32,228 nucleotides of DNA from an uncultured Rhodospirillales bacterium (GCA_903924855.1 CAIYCW010000025.1:1-32228), one strand, 5' to 3'; positions 24,077 to 32,228 are shown, counted from the stretch's first letter. Notes: a model not told the origin generated them from the letters alone. Made by a program: numbers and translations.

Positions 24077-24740
24077 CAGCCACCAGCCTTCCGTCTTCCA
24101 GCCGCAATGAAGGGCCGGGATGGCGCGCCACCAGCGCGTCGTTGTGGGTGGCGACGACGACCGTCGTCCCCAGCCGGTTCAATTCGCCCAACAGGCGGAT
24201 CTGACGCAAGGCCTGCATGTCGTCCAGATTGCCGGTTGGCTCGTCTGCGAGCAACAGCCGCGGCCGTCCAACCACGGCACGCGCGATGGCGACGCGCTGC
24301 TGCTCGCCGCCGGACAGCTCCACCGGGCGACGTGTCGCCTTTCGCGCAAGATCGACCCAGGCCAGCATCTCGTCCACGTTTTCGCGCAACTCGGGCTCCG
24401 GCAGGCCGGCCAGGCGCAGCGGCAGGGCGATGTTGTCGAACACGCTCAGATGCGACAGCAGGCGGAAATCCTGGAACACCATGCCGATCCGCCGGCGCAG
24501 CGGTGGAAGATCGCGCCGTTCCAGCCTGTCGATCTCCTCACCAAGCACCGTCATGCGGCCGGAGGAGGGGCGGATGGCCAGGTTCAACAGGCTCATCAGG
24601 CTGGATTTGCCGGCACCCGAGGGACCGCGCAGCCAGCGAAAGCCGCCTTGCGGGATGGTGAAGCTGATGTCGTGCAGAATGGGCGGGCCAGGACGTTTCC
24701 CGCTGCCATAATGCAGTCCAACGTGATCAAGCCTGATCAT
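24069..24740 (-). CDS. ftsE: Cell-division ABC ATPase FtsE
   Basis: The 223-residue ATPase has the Walker A GPSGAGKS (39-46), Q-loop VFQDFRLL (88-95), signature LSGGEQQRV (142-150), Walker B LLLADEP (162-168) and H-loop ATHND. VFQDFRLL is typical of FtsE over other LolD-like ATPases, and the partner ftsX follows with an 8-bp overlap. The ATG at 24740 gives MIRLDHVGLHY, the usual N-terminus; a GTG at 24764 is possible. The 82-bp gap upstream is shared with the divergent zinc-ribbon gene. Confidence 0.94.
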   Translation of the reverse strand: MIRLDHVGLHYGSGKRPGPPILHDISFTIPQGGFRWLRGPSGAGKSSLMSLLNLAIRPSSGRMTVLGEEIDRLERRDLPPLRRRIGMVFQDFRLLSHLSVFDNIALPLRLAGLPEPELRENVDEMLAWVDLARKATRRPVELSGGEQQRVAIARAVVGRPRLLLADEPTGNLDDMQALRQIRLLGELNRLGTTVVVATHNDALVARHPGPSLRLEDGRLVADE

Positions 24741-24822
24741 CCCGCGTCCCAACCATTCCTTCACCTTTTGCCATCACTCTGCCCCGTGCCGGAAGGTGGT
24801 GCAGGCTGGGGATGGCCGTCCA

Positions 24823-25332
24823 ATGATCGTCGCGTGTCCGAATTGTGGGGCCGAATACCGTGTGCCGGACGACAAAATGCCGCCGGGCGGGCGGCGTCTG
24901 CGCTGTGCGGGATGTTCACAGTCCTGGCACACGGCACCACCGCAATCGGAAGGGCAGAGGGCTGACCCGCCCAGCACGCCGCAGGACGTGCCACCCCGGC
25001 CGGAGCCCGTTGCGCGCCCCAGCGCCGCGCTGTTCGCACCGCCGCCGGAGGAGGCGCTGGTCGGACCCGCCCCGCGCCAGACCGCGCCCCGCGCGCCCAT
25101 GTTTCTGGGGGGATGGGTGTCCCTGCTGCTCGCATGGTCCGGCAGTCTGGGCCTGCTGTGTGGCGCCGCGGCCCTGCTTGTCGCGGAGCGTGAGGCAGCG
25201 ATTGCCGCCTTGCCGCAAACCCGTATCCTCTACCGTGCCCTGGATCGGGTGTTCAGCCCCGGAACCGACGCAGCGCCAGCAGCAGCGGCGGCATCACCAG
25301 CCACGTCACCACCAGCGTCGACGCCAGGCTGA
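24823..25332 (+). CDS. MJ0042-type zinc-ribbon protein with one membrane helix
   Basis: The 169-residue product opens with a zinc-ribbon: C5-x2-C8 (CPNC) and C28-x2-C31 (CAGC) around EYRVPDDKMPPGGRRLRC, the MJ0042 finger. A Pro-rich linker, one hydrophobic helix (about 103-128) and an Ala/Pro/Ser-rich tail follow. Its role is not known. Such genes are often near ftsE in Alphaproteobacteria, and here it is divergent from ftsE. Its last 80 bp overlap the 3' end of hpnN on the other strand, so its low-complexity tail is constrained by that gene. The ATG at 24823 was chosen; a GTG at 24796 is also open. Confidence 0.82.
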   Translation: MIVACPNCGAEYRVPDDKMPPGGRRLRCAGCSQSWHTAPPQSEGQRADPPSTPQDVPPRPEPVARPSAALFAPPPEEALVGPAPRQTAPRAPMFLGGWVSLLLAWSGSLGLLCGAAALLVAEREAAIAALPQTRILYRALDRVFSPGTDAAPAAAAASPATSPPASTPG

Positions 25333-27838
25333 GCAGCAGAAGCACGCCCATGCTGGCGGTGCCGGGATGGGCACTCAGCGCCAGGGAGCTGAACGCGGTG
25401 GCGGTGGTGAGGGCGGAGAACAAAATGGCGCGCGCAGTGGCGCTGCCCAGAAACCTGGTCTCACCCTGGCGCCAGTTCATCACGAAATAGATGTTGAAAC
25501 TGACCCCCACGCCCAGCAGCAGCGGGAGTGCGATGATGTTGGCGAAATTCAGCGAAAGCCCGGAGCTCACCGCCACCACCACCGTGAGCAGGGCGGACAG
25601 CAGCAGCGGTGCCAGCACCAGCGCTGCATCGAGAAACCGGCGCAGCACCACCAGCAGCAGAATGGCGATCGCAATCACCGCCCCCAGGGCCGCGGTGCGA
25701 AAGGCGCTGACGATGGTGCCGGCGGTCTCCACGATCTGCACGGCCGAGCCTGCGGCCGCCGGCGCCACGCCGCGCACCTGCGCCACGAAACGGTGCAGCC
25801 CGTCACTGTCACGCGCGGAGGTGCTGCTGAGCACCTGAACCCGGATCCGGCCATCGGGCAGGCGCCAGTCACGGGCGAAATCCGCCGGAATGTCGGCCAC
25901 GGTCACGGTATGTGCCGCAAGGGACAGCCGCAGCCGTTGGAGCTGCAGCGGCAGGAACCGGGTGAGGGCTGAATCGACCGCGCGCAACACCTCATCCGGG
26001 GCAGCAACCAAGGCCTTCAGATCGGCGATGATCGGCTGCACCGGGGCCGCCTGCGGTCCGTTGCCGCCGCGCTGCAACTGGGCAAGGGCGGCGTTGGCGG
26101 CCGTGCGAATGGCCTCGGCGGTGACCGGCGGCTTGTCGCCATGCGGTGCCAGCGTGGGCGCCAGCACGCTTTCGGCATCGGCCAGCAGTGCGAGTTTCTC
26201 GGTCTGCCCCTCTGGCACGAAGCTGGACAGGGTGAGCACATCGGCGACCAGCGGCAGTTTGCGCAGGCGTTCGGCCAGCGTGTCCGCCTCGGCCTGGTTG
26301 GCGGTCACGATGTCGATCGAATACGGGTTGGTCAGCGGGTCGTCCATCAGGTCGGACAGCGCCTGCATCGCCTCGGTGTGCGGGTTCTTGGTGTGCAGCG
26401 GGTCGCTGTCAAAACCGAGACGCGGCAGCAGGACGAGGCCCACCAAAGCCACCAGCGCTGCGCCTGCCAGCACCACGCGGCCATGGGCGGCAAGGCGGCG
26501 TTCAAGCGAGGCGCCCCAGGCAAAGCCGATCTCGGCCTGCTCGCCGCGCGGGTGGCACAGCACCAGGGCGGCCGGCAGGAAGATCATGGTGCAGAGAAAG
26601 GCGAAGATCATGCCAAAGCCCGCAATCAGGCCCAGCTCGGCGACACCGCTGAAATCGGTGGGAACGAACGCCAGAAACCCCGCCGCGGTCGCCAGCGCCG
26701 CCACCAGCAGCTGCGGGCCCGCAACCCGCGCCGTGGCCTGCAAGGCGGTCGAGATATCCGGCGCCGTCAGCCGTGCCTCGCGAAACCGCACGCAGAACTG
26801 AATGCCGAAATCCACCGCAATGCCGACAAACAGCACCGCGAACGCCACCGACACCAGGTTCAGCTTGCCCACCGCCACCGCGGCAAAGCCGGTGGTGACC
26901 AGCAGACCCAGCACCAGCGTCGCCAGGATCGGCAGGATCAGCCGCCAGGACCGCACCGCAAGCACCAGCCACACCAGCACCAGCGCCATCGAGCCCAGCG
27001 TGCCGAGGGCAGCCCCTTGCGCAACCGTTGAGAATTCCTCATCGGCCAGCGCCACATCCCCGGTCAGCCGCACATGGGCGAGGCCGGATTTGACGAATTC
27101 CAGCTGCGCCGCCGCCGCCCGCAGCGCGTCGGACGCATCGCCGCCCGGTTCCAGCGCGTCGTAATCGAGCGTGGGATGGGCCAGCACGAAATGGAACCGC
27201 CCACCCTGTTCGGCCAGCGGCCCGGCCAGCAGCATCTCCCAGGACAGCGGCACCGGCTGGCCTTCAAGGGCTGCGGCAAAGGCCTTGTGAAAGGCGTCCA
27301 GCGCGGGGGCGAAGCCGGCCAGATCGGCCTGGCCCTTTTCCAGCCCAAGGCCGATCAGGCTGATGGCGGCGAACAGGCCACGCGCCGAAGGGTCGGCGCT
27401 GAGCTGGCCCAGAAACGGCTGGGCGTCGATCGTGGTATCGAGCAGGGCCGAGAGCGGCTTCACATCGAGGAACATCAGCCCGTTCTGCTCCAGATACGGG
27501 CTGGCATCGGGGCGTCGCGCGTCCTGGAAATGCCGGGGATCGGCAATCAGGGCCGCCTGCAGATCGGCGGCCGTCTGCTCGGCGATCTCGGGTGATGCGC
27601 CGTCCACCACCGCCACCAGCAGGTCCTTGAACTGCGGGAAATCATGGCTGAAGGCGATGTCATGCTGACGCCAGGGCAGCGAGGCGGCAAACATCTGGTC
27701 GGTGTCGGTCGTCACCCCCAGCCGGCTGTCCGCCAGCCAGATGCAGACGCAGGCCAACACCAGCCCGCCCAACACGGTGGCCAAGGCGTGGCGGCAGACG
27801 CGCCCGACAAGGGCTGCGAGCAGGCGGGAGAGAGTCAT
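25253..27838 (-). CDS. hpnN: Hopanoid-associated RND/MMPL transporter HpnN
   Basis: HpnN is thought to carry hopanoids to the outer membrane. The 861-residue protein has an N-terminal helix, a large periplasmic domain, five clustered helices (about 285-430), a second periplasmic domain and a final helix cluster (about 735-861), the RND/MMPL layout. The start (LGVTTDTDQMFAASLPWRQHDIAF, then DLLVAVVDGASPE) is characteristic of HpnN. The ATG at 27838 was chosen from this pattern; the frame is open upstream and no strong ribosome-binding site is seen. No other hopanoid genes are adjacent. Confidence 0.9.
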   Translation of the reverse strand: MTLSRLLAALVGRVCRHALATVLGGLVLACVCIWLADSRLGVTTDTDQMFAASLPWRQHDIAFSHDFPQFKDLLVAVVDGASPEIAEQTAADLQAALIADPRHFQDARRPDASPYLEQNGLMFLDVKPLSALLDTTIDAQPFLGQLSADPSARGLFAAISLIGLGLEKGQADLAGFAPALDAFHKAFAAALEGQPVPLSWEMLLAGPLAEQGGRFHFVLAHPTLDYDALEPGGDASDALRAAAAQLEFVKSGLAHVRLTGDVALADEEFSTVAQGAALGTLGSMALVLVWLVLAVRSWRLILPILATLVLGLLVTTGFAAVAVGKLNLVSVAFAVLFVGIAVDFGIQFCVRFREARLTAPDISTALQATARVAGPQLLVAALATAAGFLAFVPTDFSGVAELGLIAGFGMIFAFLCTMIFLPAALVLCHPRGEQAEIGFAWGASLERRLAAHGRVVLAGAALVALVGLVLLPRLGFDSDPLHTKNPHTEAMQALSDLMDDPLTNPYSIDIVTANQAEADTLAERLRKLPLVADVLTLSSFVPEGQTEKLALLADAESVLAPTLAPHGDKPPVTAEAIRTAANAALAQLQRGGNGPQAAPVQPIIADLKALVAAPDEVLRAVDSALTRFLPLQLQRLRLSLAAHTVTVADIPADFARDWRLPDGRIRVQVLSSTSARDSDGLHRFVAQVRGVAPAAAGSAVQIVETAGTIVSAFRTAALGAVIAIAILLLVVLRRFLDAALVLAPLLLSALLTVVVAVSSGLSLNFANIIALPLLLGVGVSFNIYFVMNWRQGETRFLGSATARAILFSALTTATAFSSLALSAHPGTASMGVLLLLSLASTLVVTWLVMPPLLLALRRFRG

Positions 27839-27963
27839 CCGATGTGCGGCATTCGTTGTTGGTGGTGGGCGGGATAGAGCGAAACACCCGCGCGGTCCAC
27901 CGCGCTGCTTGTCACCTGGGTGTGGTTGCGCATATCTGGCGGGAAAATCCGGAGGAACATGCC

Positions 27964-29094
27964 ATGTCCGCAGCCACACTGCCCGTCCGCACCCGCGCGC
28001 CGTTTCGTGCCGACCATGTGGGCTCCCTGTTGCGTCCCCTCGCACTGCGTGAAGCGCGTGCGGCGCGCGCGCTGGGTGAGATCTCGGCCGACGCCCTGCG
28101 CGCGGTGGAGGATCGCTGCATCATCGATGCGATCCGCAAACAGGAGAGCATCGGCCTGCGTGCCGCCAGCGACGGGGAGTATCGCCGGGCCTATTGGCAT
28201 TACGACTTCATCTCGCGCCTGGACGGGGTGGAGCTGGTCACCCCCAAGCAGAAGGTGGAATTCAAGGGCGGCGTGATGCTGCCGCACAGCCTGGAGGTGC
28301 ATGGCCGGGTCGGCTACAGCCAGCCGATCATGGTGGATGATTTCCGCTTTGTGGCGGGCCACGTGTCGACGGCGGTTGCCAAGCAGACCATCCCGTCGCC
28401 CAGCGTGCTGCATTTCCGCGGCGGACGGCAGGCGATCGACCAGGCGATCTATCCGCAGCTGGACGCGTTCTTCACCGATCTGGGCCAGGCCTATCACGGT
28501 GCGGTGCACGCCTTTGCCGAGGCCGGCTGCAAATACCTGCAGCTTGATGAGGTCAACATCGCTTATCTCTGCGATCCGGCCCAGATCGAGGGGCTGAAGG
28601 CGCGCGGCGAGCATGTGGACGGGCTGCTGCAGGAATATGGCCGGATGATCAACACCGCCATCGCCGGCCGGCCGTCGGACATGGTGATCTCGATGCATCT
28701 GTGCCGCGGCAATTTCCGCAGCACCTGGGTGGCGCAGGGCGGCTACGAGCCGGTGGCGGAGGTGCTGTTCAACGAGATCGGCGTGGACGCCTATTTCATG
28801 GAATATGACAGCGAACGCGCCGGCGGCTTCGAGCCGCTGCGCTTCGTGCCGCGCGGGCATAAGATGGTCGTGCTGGGGCTGATGACCAGCAAGACCGGGG
28901 AGCTGGAATCGGCTGATGATCTGAAGCGCAGGCTGGATCAGGCCGCGAAATATCTGCCGCTCGAACAATTGGCGCTGAGCCCGCAATGTGGCTTTGCCAG
29001 CACCGAGGAGGGCAATCTGCTCACCGAGGATCAGCAATGGCGCAAGCTGGAGCTGCTGGTGCAGGTGGCGCGCGACGTCTGGGGCAGCGTGTAG
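27964..29094 (+). CDS. MetE-like cobalamin-independent methyltransferase, single-domain form
   Basis: The 376-residue protein matches the C-terminal catalytic half of MetE and the short YxjG/YxjH-type homologues, not full MetE (about 750 aa). Visible features are FRADHVGSLLRP, QLDEVNIAY and the zinc ligands H245 and C247 (MHLCRGN), a likely Glu at 280 (FMEYDSE) and C342 (SPQCGF). It likely moves a methyl group to homocysteine or a related thiol; the donor is not predictable. The ATG at 27964 has GGAGG eight bases upstream. It is divergent from hpnN and 28 bp ahead of the isochorismatase-like gene. Confidence 0.9.
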   Translation: MSAATLPVRTRAPFRADHVGSLLRPLALREARAARALGEISADALRAVEDRCIIDAIRKQESIGLRAASDGEYRRAYWHYDFISRLDGVELVTPKQKVEFKGGVMLPHSLEVHGRVGYSQPIMVDDFRFVAGHVSTAVAKQTIPSPSVLHFRGGRQAIDQAIYPQLDAFFTDLGQAYHGAVHAFAEAGCKYLQLDEVNIAYLCDPAQIEGLKARGEHVDGLLQEYGRMINTAIAGRPSDMVISMHLCRGNFRSTWVAQGGYEPVAEVLFNEIGVDAYFMEYDSERAGGFEPLRFVPRGHKMVVLGLMTSKTGELESADDLKRRLDQAAKYLPLEQLALSPQCGFASTEEGNLLTEDQQWRKLELLVQVARDVWGSV

Positions 29095-29122
29095 GTCGAT
29101 CCAACGGGGTAGGAGACGGACA

Positions 29123-29749
29123 ATGAGAAATCGCGTTCTGGGTGGATTGTTGGCTTTGTCTGTGGTTTTCGCGGCTCCGGCCTTCGCCGGCACGGTGCTG
29201 GAGGACTGGTCCAAGGCCGAGGCGCCCAAGGTGCCGGTTCCCAAGCCGGTGACACTTGATGCCAAAACGTCCGCCCTGCTGGTGCTGGACATGGTCCGTC
29301 AGGGCTGCAACGACCAGCGCCGCCCCCGCTGCCTGCCCACGGTGCCGGCCACTGAGAAGCTGATCGCCAAGGCGCGGGCGGCGGGTGCTCCGGTGATCTA
29401 CACGCTGGTGGCTGGCAGCACCGAGGCGGATATTCTGCCGAGCCTGGCGCCGAAGCCAGGTGAGCCCAACGTGCGCGCCGGCACCGACAAATTCCTGAAC
29501 ACCAATCTGGACGAGTTGCTGAAGGCGCGCGGGGTGAAGACCGTGGTGCTGTTGGGCACCGCCACCCATGGCGCTGTGGAGTTCACCGCGTCCGAGGCGG
29601 CGTTGCGCGGCTATGAGGTGGTGATTGCCGCGGACGGGACCTCCGCCGACTCGATCTATATCGAGCAGGCGGCGATCTGGACACTGCTCACCGCCCCTGT
29701 CACTTCACCGCACACCACGCTGAGCCTGGGGGATCTGATCAACTTCTGA
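29123..29749 (+). CDS. Exported isochorismatase-fold protein lacking the family cysteine
   Basis: The 208-residue protein has a signal peptide (VLGGLLALSVVFAAPAFA, cut near residue 22) and an isochorismatase-like domain. D56 (LLVLDMVRQ) and K123 (AGTDKF) of the D-K-C triad are present, but the nucleophile site reads GTATHGAV, with Ala (A151) where amidohydrolases have Cys. True isochorismatases such as PhzD also lack the Cys, so a vinyl-ether-type hydrolase, a binding role or loss of activity are all possible. AGGAG lies eight bases before the ATG at 29123. It follows the MetE-like gene by 28 bp and is followed by a strong terminator. Confidence 0.85.
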   Translation: MRNRVLGGLLALSVVFAAPAFAGTVLEDWSKAEAPKVPVPKPVTLDAKTSALLVLDMVRQGCNDQRRPRCLPTVPATEKLIAKARAAGAPVIYTLVAGSTEADILPSLAPKPGEPNVRAGTDKFLNTNLDELLKARGVKTVVLLGTATHGAVEFTASEAALRGYEVVIAADGTSADSIYIEQAAIWTLLTAPVTSPHTTLSLGDLINF

Positions 29750-29793
29750 GCCGGAACGGATGGAAGTCAGATCAAAAATCGTCTCTCAATCGC

Positions 29794-29832
29794 AAACGGC
29801 GCTGTTCCGATTGACCGGGACAGCGCCGTTTT
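29794..29832 (+). terminator. Rho-independent terminator after the isochorismatase-like gene
   Basis: AACGGCGCTGT (29795-29805) pairs perfectly with ACAGCGCCGTT (29820-29830), extended inwards by CC/GG pairs, with a short loop and a TTTT tail (29829-29832). It lies 45 bp after the stop, so it should end the MetE-like/isochorismatase transcript. Confidence 0.85.
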
Positions 29833-29846
29833 GGTGTCGAGGCGCG

Positions 29847-29884
29847 GTAAACAAAAGTTTTTGCTTCTTTTTTCAAAAAGAAGC
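29847..29884. repeat. AT-rich hairpin repeat, copy 2
   Basis: GCTTCTTTTT (29863-29872) and AAAAAGAAGC (29875-29884) are perfect complements around a TC loop and are preceded by AAAAGTTTTT. Sequence and layout match copy 1 at 14704-14741, including the TC loop and the flanking AAAAGTTTTT. It is 26 bp from the gshB stop, between convergent genes. Confidence 0.65.
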
Positions 29885-29910
29885 GCTTGCCTTGCTTATT
29901 GCTGAACGGA

Positions 29911-30891
29911 TCAGGCCGCCCGCTTGGCCTCGATCGCATCCCAGATCGCAGCCGAAAGATCGGTGCCGTCAAAGCGGGCGATCTCCTGCAGGCCGGTGGG
30001 GGAGGTGACGTTGATCTCGGTGAGATAGTCGCCGATCACGTCGATGCCGACGAAGATCAGGCCCTGCTCGCGCAGCACCGGGCCGATCTTGTCGCAGATC
30101 TCCCGGTCGCGCGGCGTGAGGTCGATCTTCTCCGGCCGTCCGCCCACATGCATGTTGCTGCGCGCCTCACCCTCGGCCGGCACGCGGTTGACGGCGCCCA
30201 TCGGCACGCCATCGATCAGGATGATGCGTTTGTCGCCCTTGCGCACGGCGGGCTCGTAGCGCTGGATCATCAGCGGCTCACGGGAGCGGGCGAAATGCAT
30301 CTCGAGCAGCGAGTTCAGGTTGGGGTCGTCGTGGCGGATCAGGAACACGCCAGCACCGCCATTGCCGAACAGCGGCTTGACGACGATGTCCTTGTGGGTG
30401 GCGCGAAAGCCGCGAATGGCGTCGATGTCCCAGGTCACCAAAGTGGGCGGCATCAGCTCGGGGAAATGCGTCACCAGCAGCTTTTCCGGTGCGTTGCGCA
30501 CCGAGACCGGGTTGTTCACCACCAGGGTTTTCGGGTGGATGTGTTCCAGCATATGGGTGGCGGTGATGTAGGCCATGTCGAATGGCGGGTCCTGGCGCAT
30601 CAGCACCACGTCCATCGTGGACAGGTCGAGCAGCTCCTCCGGGCCGAATGAGAAGTGATTGCCGCGCACACGCTGCACGGTGACGGGCCGGGCGCGGGCG
30701 ATCAGGCGGGACTGGAAGGGTTGGCCGTTCTTGATCACGCCCTCGCTGAGCGAGAGGTGGCGCACCTCGTAATGCCACAGGCGATGGCCGCGGCTTTGGG
30801 CGGTGAGCATCAGCTGAAAACTGCTGTCGCCATCAATGCCGATGCTTTCCATCGGGTCCATCTGCACGGCAACGGCGAGGCTTTTGGTCAT
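29911..30891 (-). CDS. gshB: Glutathione synthetase GshB
   Basis: GshB joins gamma-glutamylcysteine and glycine using ATP. The 326-residue protein has the prokaryotic GSH-synthetase N-domain ([35 protein letters not shown]) and an ATP-grasp domain with [34 protein letters not shown] and a C-terminal [21 protein letters not shown] carrying Mg2+ ligands. Length (about 315-325 aa) fits the family. The start at 30891 has a weak site. It lies 47 bp downstream of the acyltransferase gene on the same strand; no gshA is in the window. Confidence 0.95.
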   Translation of the reverse strand: MTKSLAVAVQMDPMESIGIDGDSSFQLMLTAQSRGHRLWHYEVRHLSLSEGVIKNGQPFQSRLIARARPVTVQRVRGNHFSFGPEELLDLSTMDVVLMRQDPPFDMAYITATHMLEHIHPKTLVVNNPVSVRNAPEKLLVTHFPELMPPTLVTWDIDAIRGFRATHKDIVVKPLFGNGGAGVFLIRHDDPNLNSLLEMHFARSREPLMIQRYEPAVRKGDKRIILIDGVPMGAVNRVPAEGEARSNMHVGGRPEKIDLTPRDREICDKIGPVLREQGLIFVGIDVIGDYLTEINVTSPTGLQEIARFDGTDLSAAIWDAIEAKRAA

Positions 30892-30938
30892 CTTCGGTCA
30901 TCCCCATCGGCGTCCAATCCGGACGGATCCTGCAGGCG

Positions 30939-32048
30939 CTATCCCATACGGCTGCGGTGCAGGGCAAGCAGGGGATATTCGCAGAACCGCGACACCAGGC
31001 AGCCGCCCAGGATGGCGGTGAGGCCAAGCGCCGGGAAGGCCGCCAGCGGGTTCAGATCGCGGATCACCGGCAGATGCGTCCAGACCTGCCAGACGAGGCC
31101 GATGAACAGGAACTGGAACAGGTAGATGGAGTAGGAGGCAGCGCCCAGACCGGTCAACACGCGCATCAAGAAGCCGGGCCGCAGGCCTGGCCGGGATGCC
31201 GCTCCCAGGATCAGCAGGAAGCTCGGCAGCCCATAGGCCAGGCGGGCCGGATCGGCATAGCCGTTCATCATACCAGTGCCCTCCGCCACAGCCGCCGCTG
31301 TGAAGCCTGCCACCCCGGCCGCCAGCGCCCAGCGCGGCACGGTGGCGGGAGACAGCCGCAGCCACAGAGCCGCCAACAGCCCCGCCACGAATTCCAGATT
31401 GTACATGGCGGCCAGGCGCTCCGGCATGGTGGGCCAGAAGCCTGTGGTGTGGTGCAGCACAAAGGCGGCCACCCAGGCTGCGATGATCAGCACCGCAACC
31501 CTTCGGCTCGCGATGGCGGCGCCAAAGCAGAGATAGAATCCCATCTCGTGCTGCAGCGTCCAAGACCCGGTGACCACGACGGACGGCAGAACGGGCAGCA
31601 ATGTGGCTGAGCTGATCAGCTCATAGGTGTTGGGCAGGCCATGACCCGCGACCAGCACCAAAGCGAGTGTTGCGGCAAACGCCACAAGATACAGCGGAAA
31701 CACCCTCTGATAGCGGCGTGCCGCGTAATGCCGCAGCCGATCAGGCCGGCCAAGATCGCCCCAATGCACATGGGTGATGACAAATCCGCTGATGACGAAA
31801 AACAGATCAACCCCGGCATGACCGAACTGCAGCAGCGACATCAGATGTGGCGCATGACCGCCCACGTTGAGGTGCCGGGCGCAGTGGTAAAGTGCCACGA
31901 CACACGCAGCCACGCCGCGGCCAACCTGGATCAGTTCCAATCGACCGGTGGTTTGTGGCTGTGGGGGCAGCGTGATGCCAGCCCCGGCTTGACGTTCCAC
32001 CGCCTGCGTCAGGGTCTTGCTGGCAGGTTTTGTGGTGGTGGACGACAC
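30939..32048 (-). CDS. Membrane acyltransferase, OafA/YrhL (acyltransferase family 3)
   Basis: The 369-residue membrane protein has about ten helices and the family start pattern: ELIQVGRGVAACVVALYHCARH with R44 and H55 (R-x10-H), then FFVISGFVITHV and a short ARRYQRVFPLY. Such proteins O-acylate sugars of lipopolysaccharide, capsule or other glycans; the acceptor is unknown here. The GTG at 32048 was chosen because GGGAGG lies five bases upstream. Confidence 0.9.
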   Translation of the reverse strand: MSSTTTKPASKTLTQAVERQAGAGITLPPQPQTTGRLELIQVGRGVAACVVALYHCARHLNVGGHAPHLMSLLQFGHAGVDLFFVISGFVITHVHWGDLGRPDRLRHYAARRYQRVFPLYLVAFAATLALVLVAGHGLPNTYELISSATLLPVLPSVVVTGSWTLQHEMGFYLCFGAAIASRRVAVLIIAAWVAAFVLHHTTGFWPTMPERLAAMYNLEFVAGLLAALWLRLSPATVPRWALAAGVAGFTAAAVAEGTGMMNGYADPARLAYGLPSFLLILGAASRPGLRPGFLMRVLTGLGAASYSIYLFQFLFIGLVWQVWTHLPVIRDLNPLAAFPALGLTAILGGCLVSRFCEYPLLALHRSRMG

Positions 32049-32142
32049 CTATGCCTCCCGGGCTTGGCGAGATACGGCAAAAGGTTGGAACCGTCACCGC
32101 AGCGCACCATGGCAAACCGGAAAGGCCTGCGCAATTGAAGCC

Positions 32143-32228
32143 TCAGGCTGCCAGCGCCTCCGTTGCGGCGCGCGTGCGAGCCATGCCCTGCGCCACCGTC
32201 TCCATGGCTTGAGACATTTTGGTGATAC
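32143..32228 (-). CDS. 3' end of an unidentified gene cut by the window edge
   Basis: On the minus strand the frame runs ITKMSQAMETVAQGMARTRAATEALAA to a TGA at 32143-32145. This is Ala/Met/Arg-rich and helical, as at the ends of some phasin or chemoreceptor-like proteins, but too short to assign. A start at the ATG within it (32216) would give a 23-residue peptide, less likely than a gene continuing beyond the edge. Confidence 0.35.
   Translation of the reverse strand, partial: ITKMSQAMETVAQGMARTRAATEALAA

Noticed and set aside
27839..27963. SAM or SAH riboswitch ahead of the MetE-like gene
   Set aside because: Only a small GCGCGG/CCGCGC hairpin is present at 27890-27905, without the conserved cores of known classes.
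1..32228. CRISPR arrays, tRNA or rRNA genes, prophage or toxin-antitoxin modules
   Set aside because: No spaced repeat array, no tRNA-like folds with conserved T-loop, and no phage or toxin gene was found on reading both strands.

Overview
The window is high-GC, tightly packed bacterial DNA. Several things point to an alphaproteobacterium, probably Acetobacteraceae or a close Rhodospirillales relative: a hopanoid transporter (hpnN), an ftsE-ftsX-ydcF-plsC cluster with a divergent MJ0042 zinc-ribbon gene, many short or overlapping gene junctions, and an IS5-type transposase end. This placement is inference from gene content, not from a marker gene.

Left part (1-7422): the 3' end of an IS5-family transposase lies just downstream of a complete benzoate-to-beta-ketoadipate-enol-lactone cluster on the minus strand, benA-benB-benC-benD-catA-catB-catC. 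BenABC dihydroxylates benzoate, BenD re-aromatises the diol to catechol, CatA opens the ring to cis,cis-muconate, CatB makes muconolactone and CatC isomerises it. catD and later steps are not in the window. A divergent LysR gene (BenM type) reads away from benA. The 120-bp gap holds a perfect ATAC-N7-GTAT LysR operator abutting the regulator's start codon and a second symmetric variant 20 bp away.

7620-14636: a DUF1345 membrane protein, a family-5 solute-binding protein, a divergent L-2-hydroxyglutarate-oxidase-like FAD enzyme, a lipoprotein lytic transglycosylase with a C-terminal SPOR domain, a glycine-zipper lipoprotein, and a Wzm/Wzt-type polysaccharide ABC exporter pair.

14751-21225: purB, a TerC-family membrane protein, then a minus-strand run modE - modA - map - acyl-CoA thioesterase - radC. 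A convincing ModE box lies between modE and modA; modB and modC are absent. Upstream are a small exported protein and a small ACT-like protein.

21226-27838: a 450-bp gene-free stretch of lower GC, the overlapping ftsE-ftsX-ydcF-plsC cluster, the divergent zinc-ribbon gene, and hpnN, whose 3' end overlaps that of the zinc-ribbon gene by 80 bp.

27964-32228: a short MetE-like methyltransferase, an exported isochorismatase-fold protein lacking the family's cysteine, gshB, an OafA/YrhL acyltransferase, and the 3' end of an unidentified gene at the right edge. Two related AT-rich hairpins lie in the two longest convergent gaps (near 14718 and 29863).

I saw no phage, CRISPR, tRNA or rRNA, and no clear new multi-gene defence or biosynthetic system. 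The most informative points are the ben/cat operator layout, the ModE box with a single-domain ModE and a lone modA, the cysteine-less exported hydrolase, and the repeated convergent-gap hairpins.
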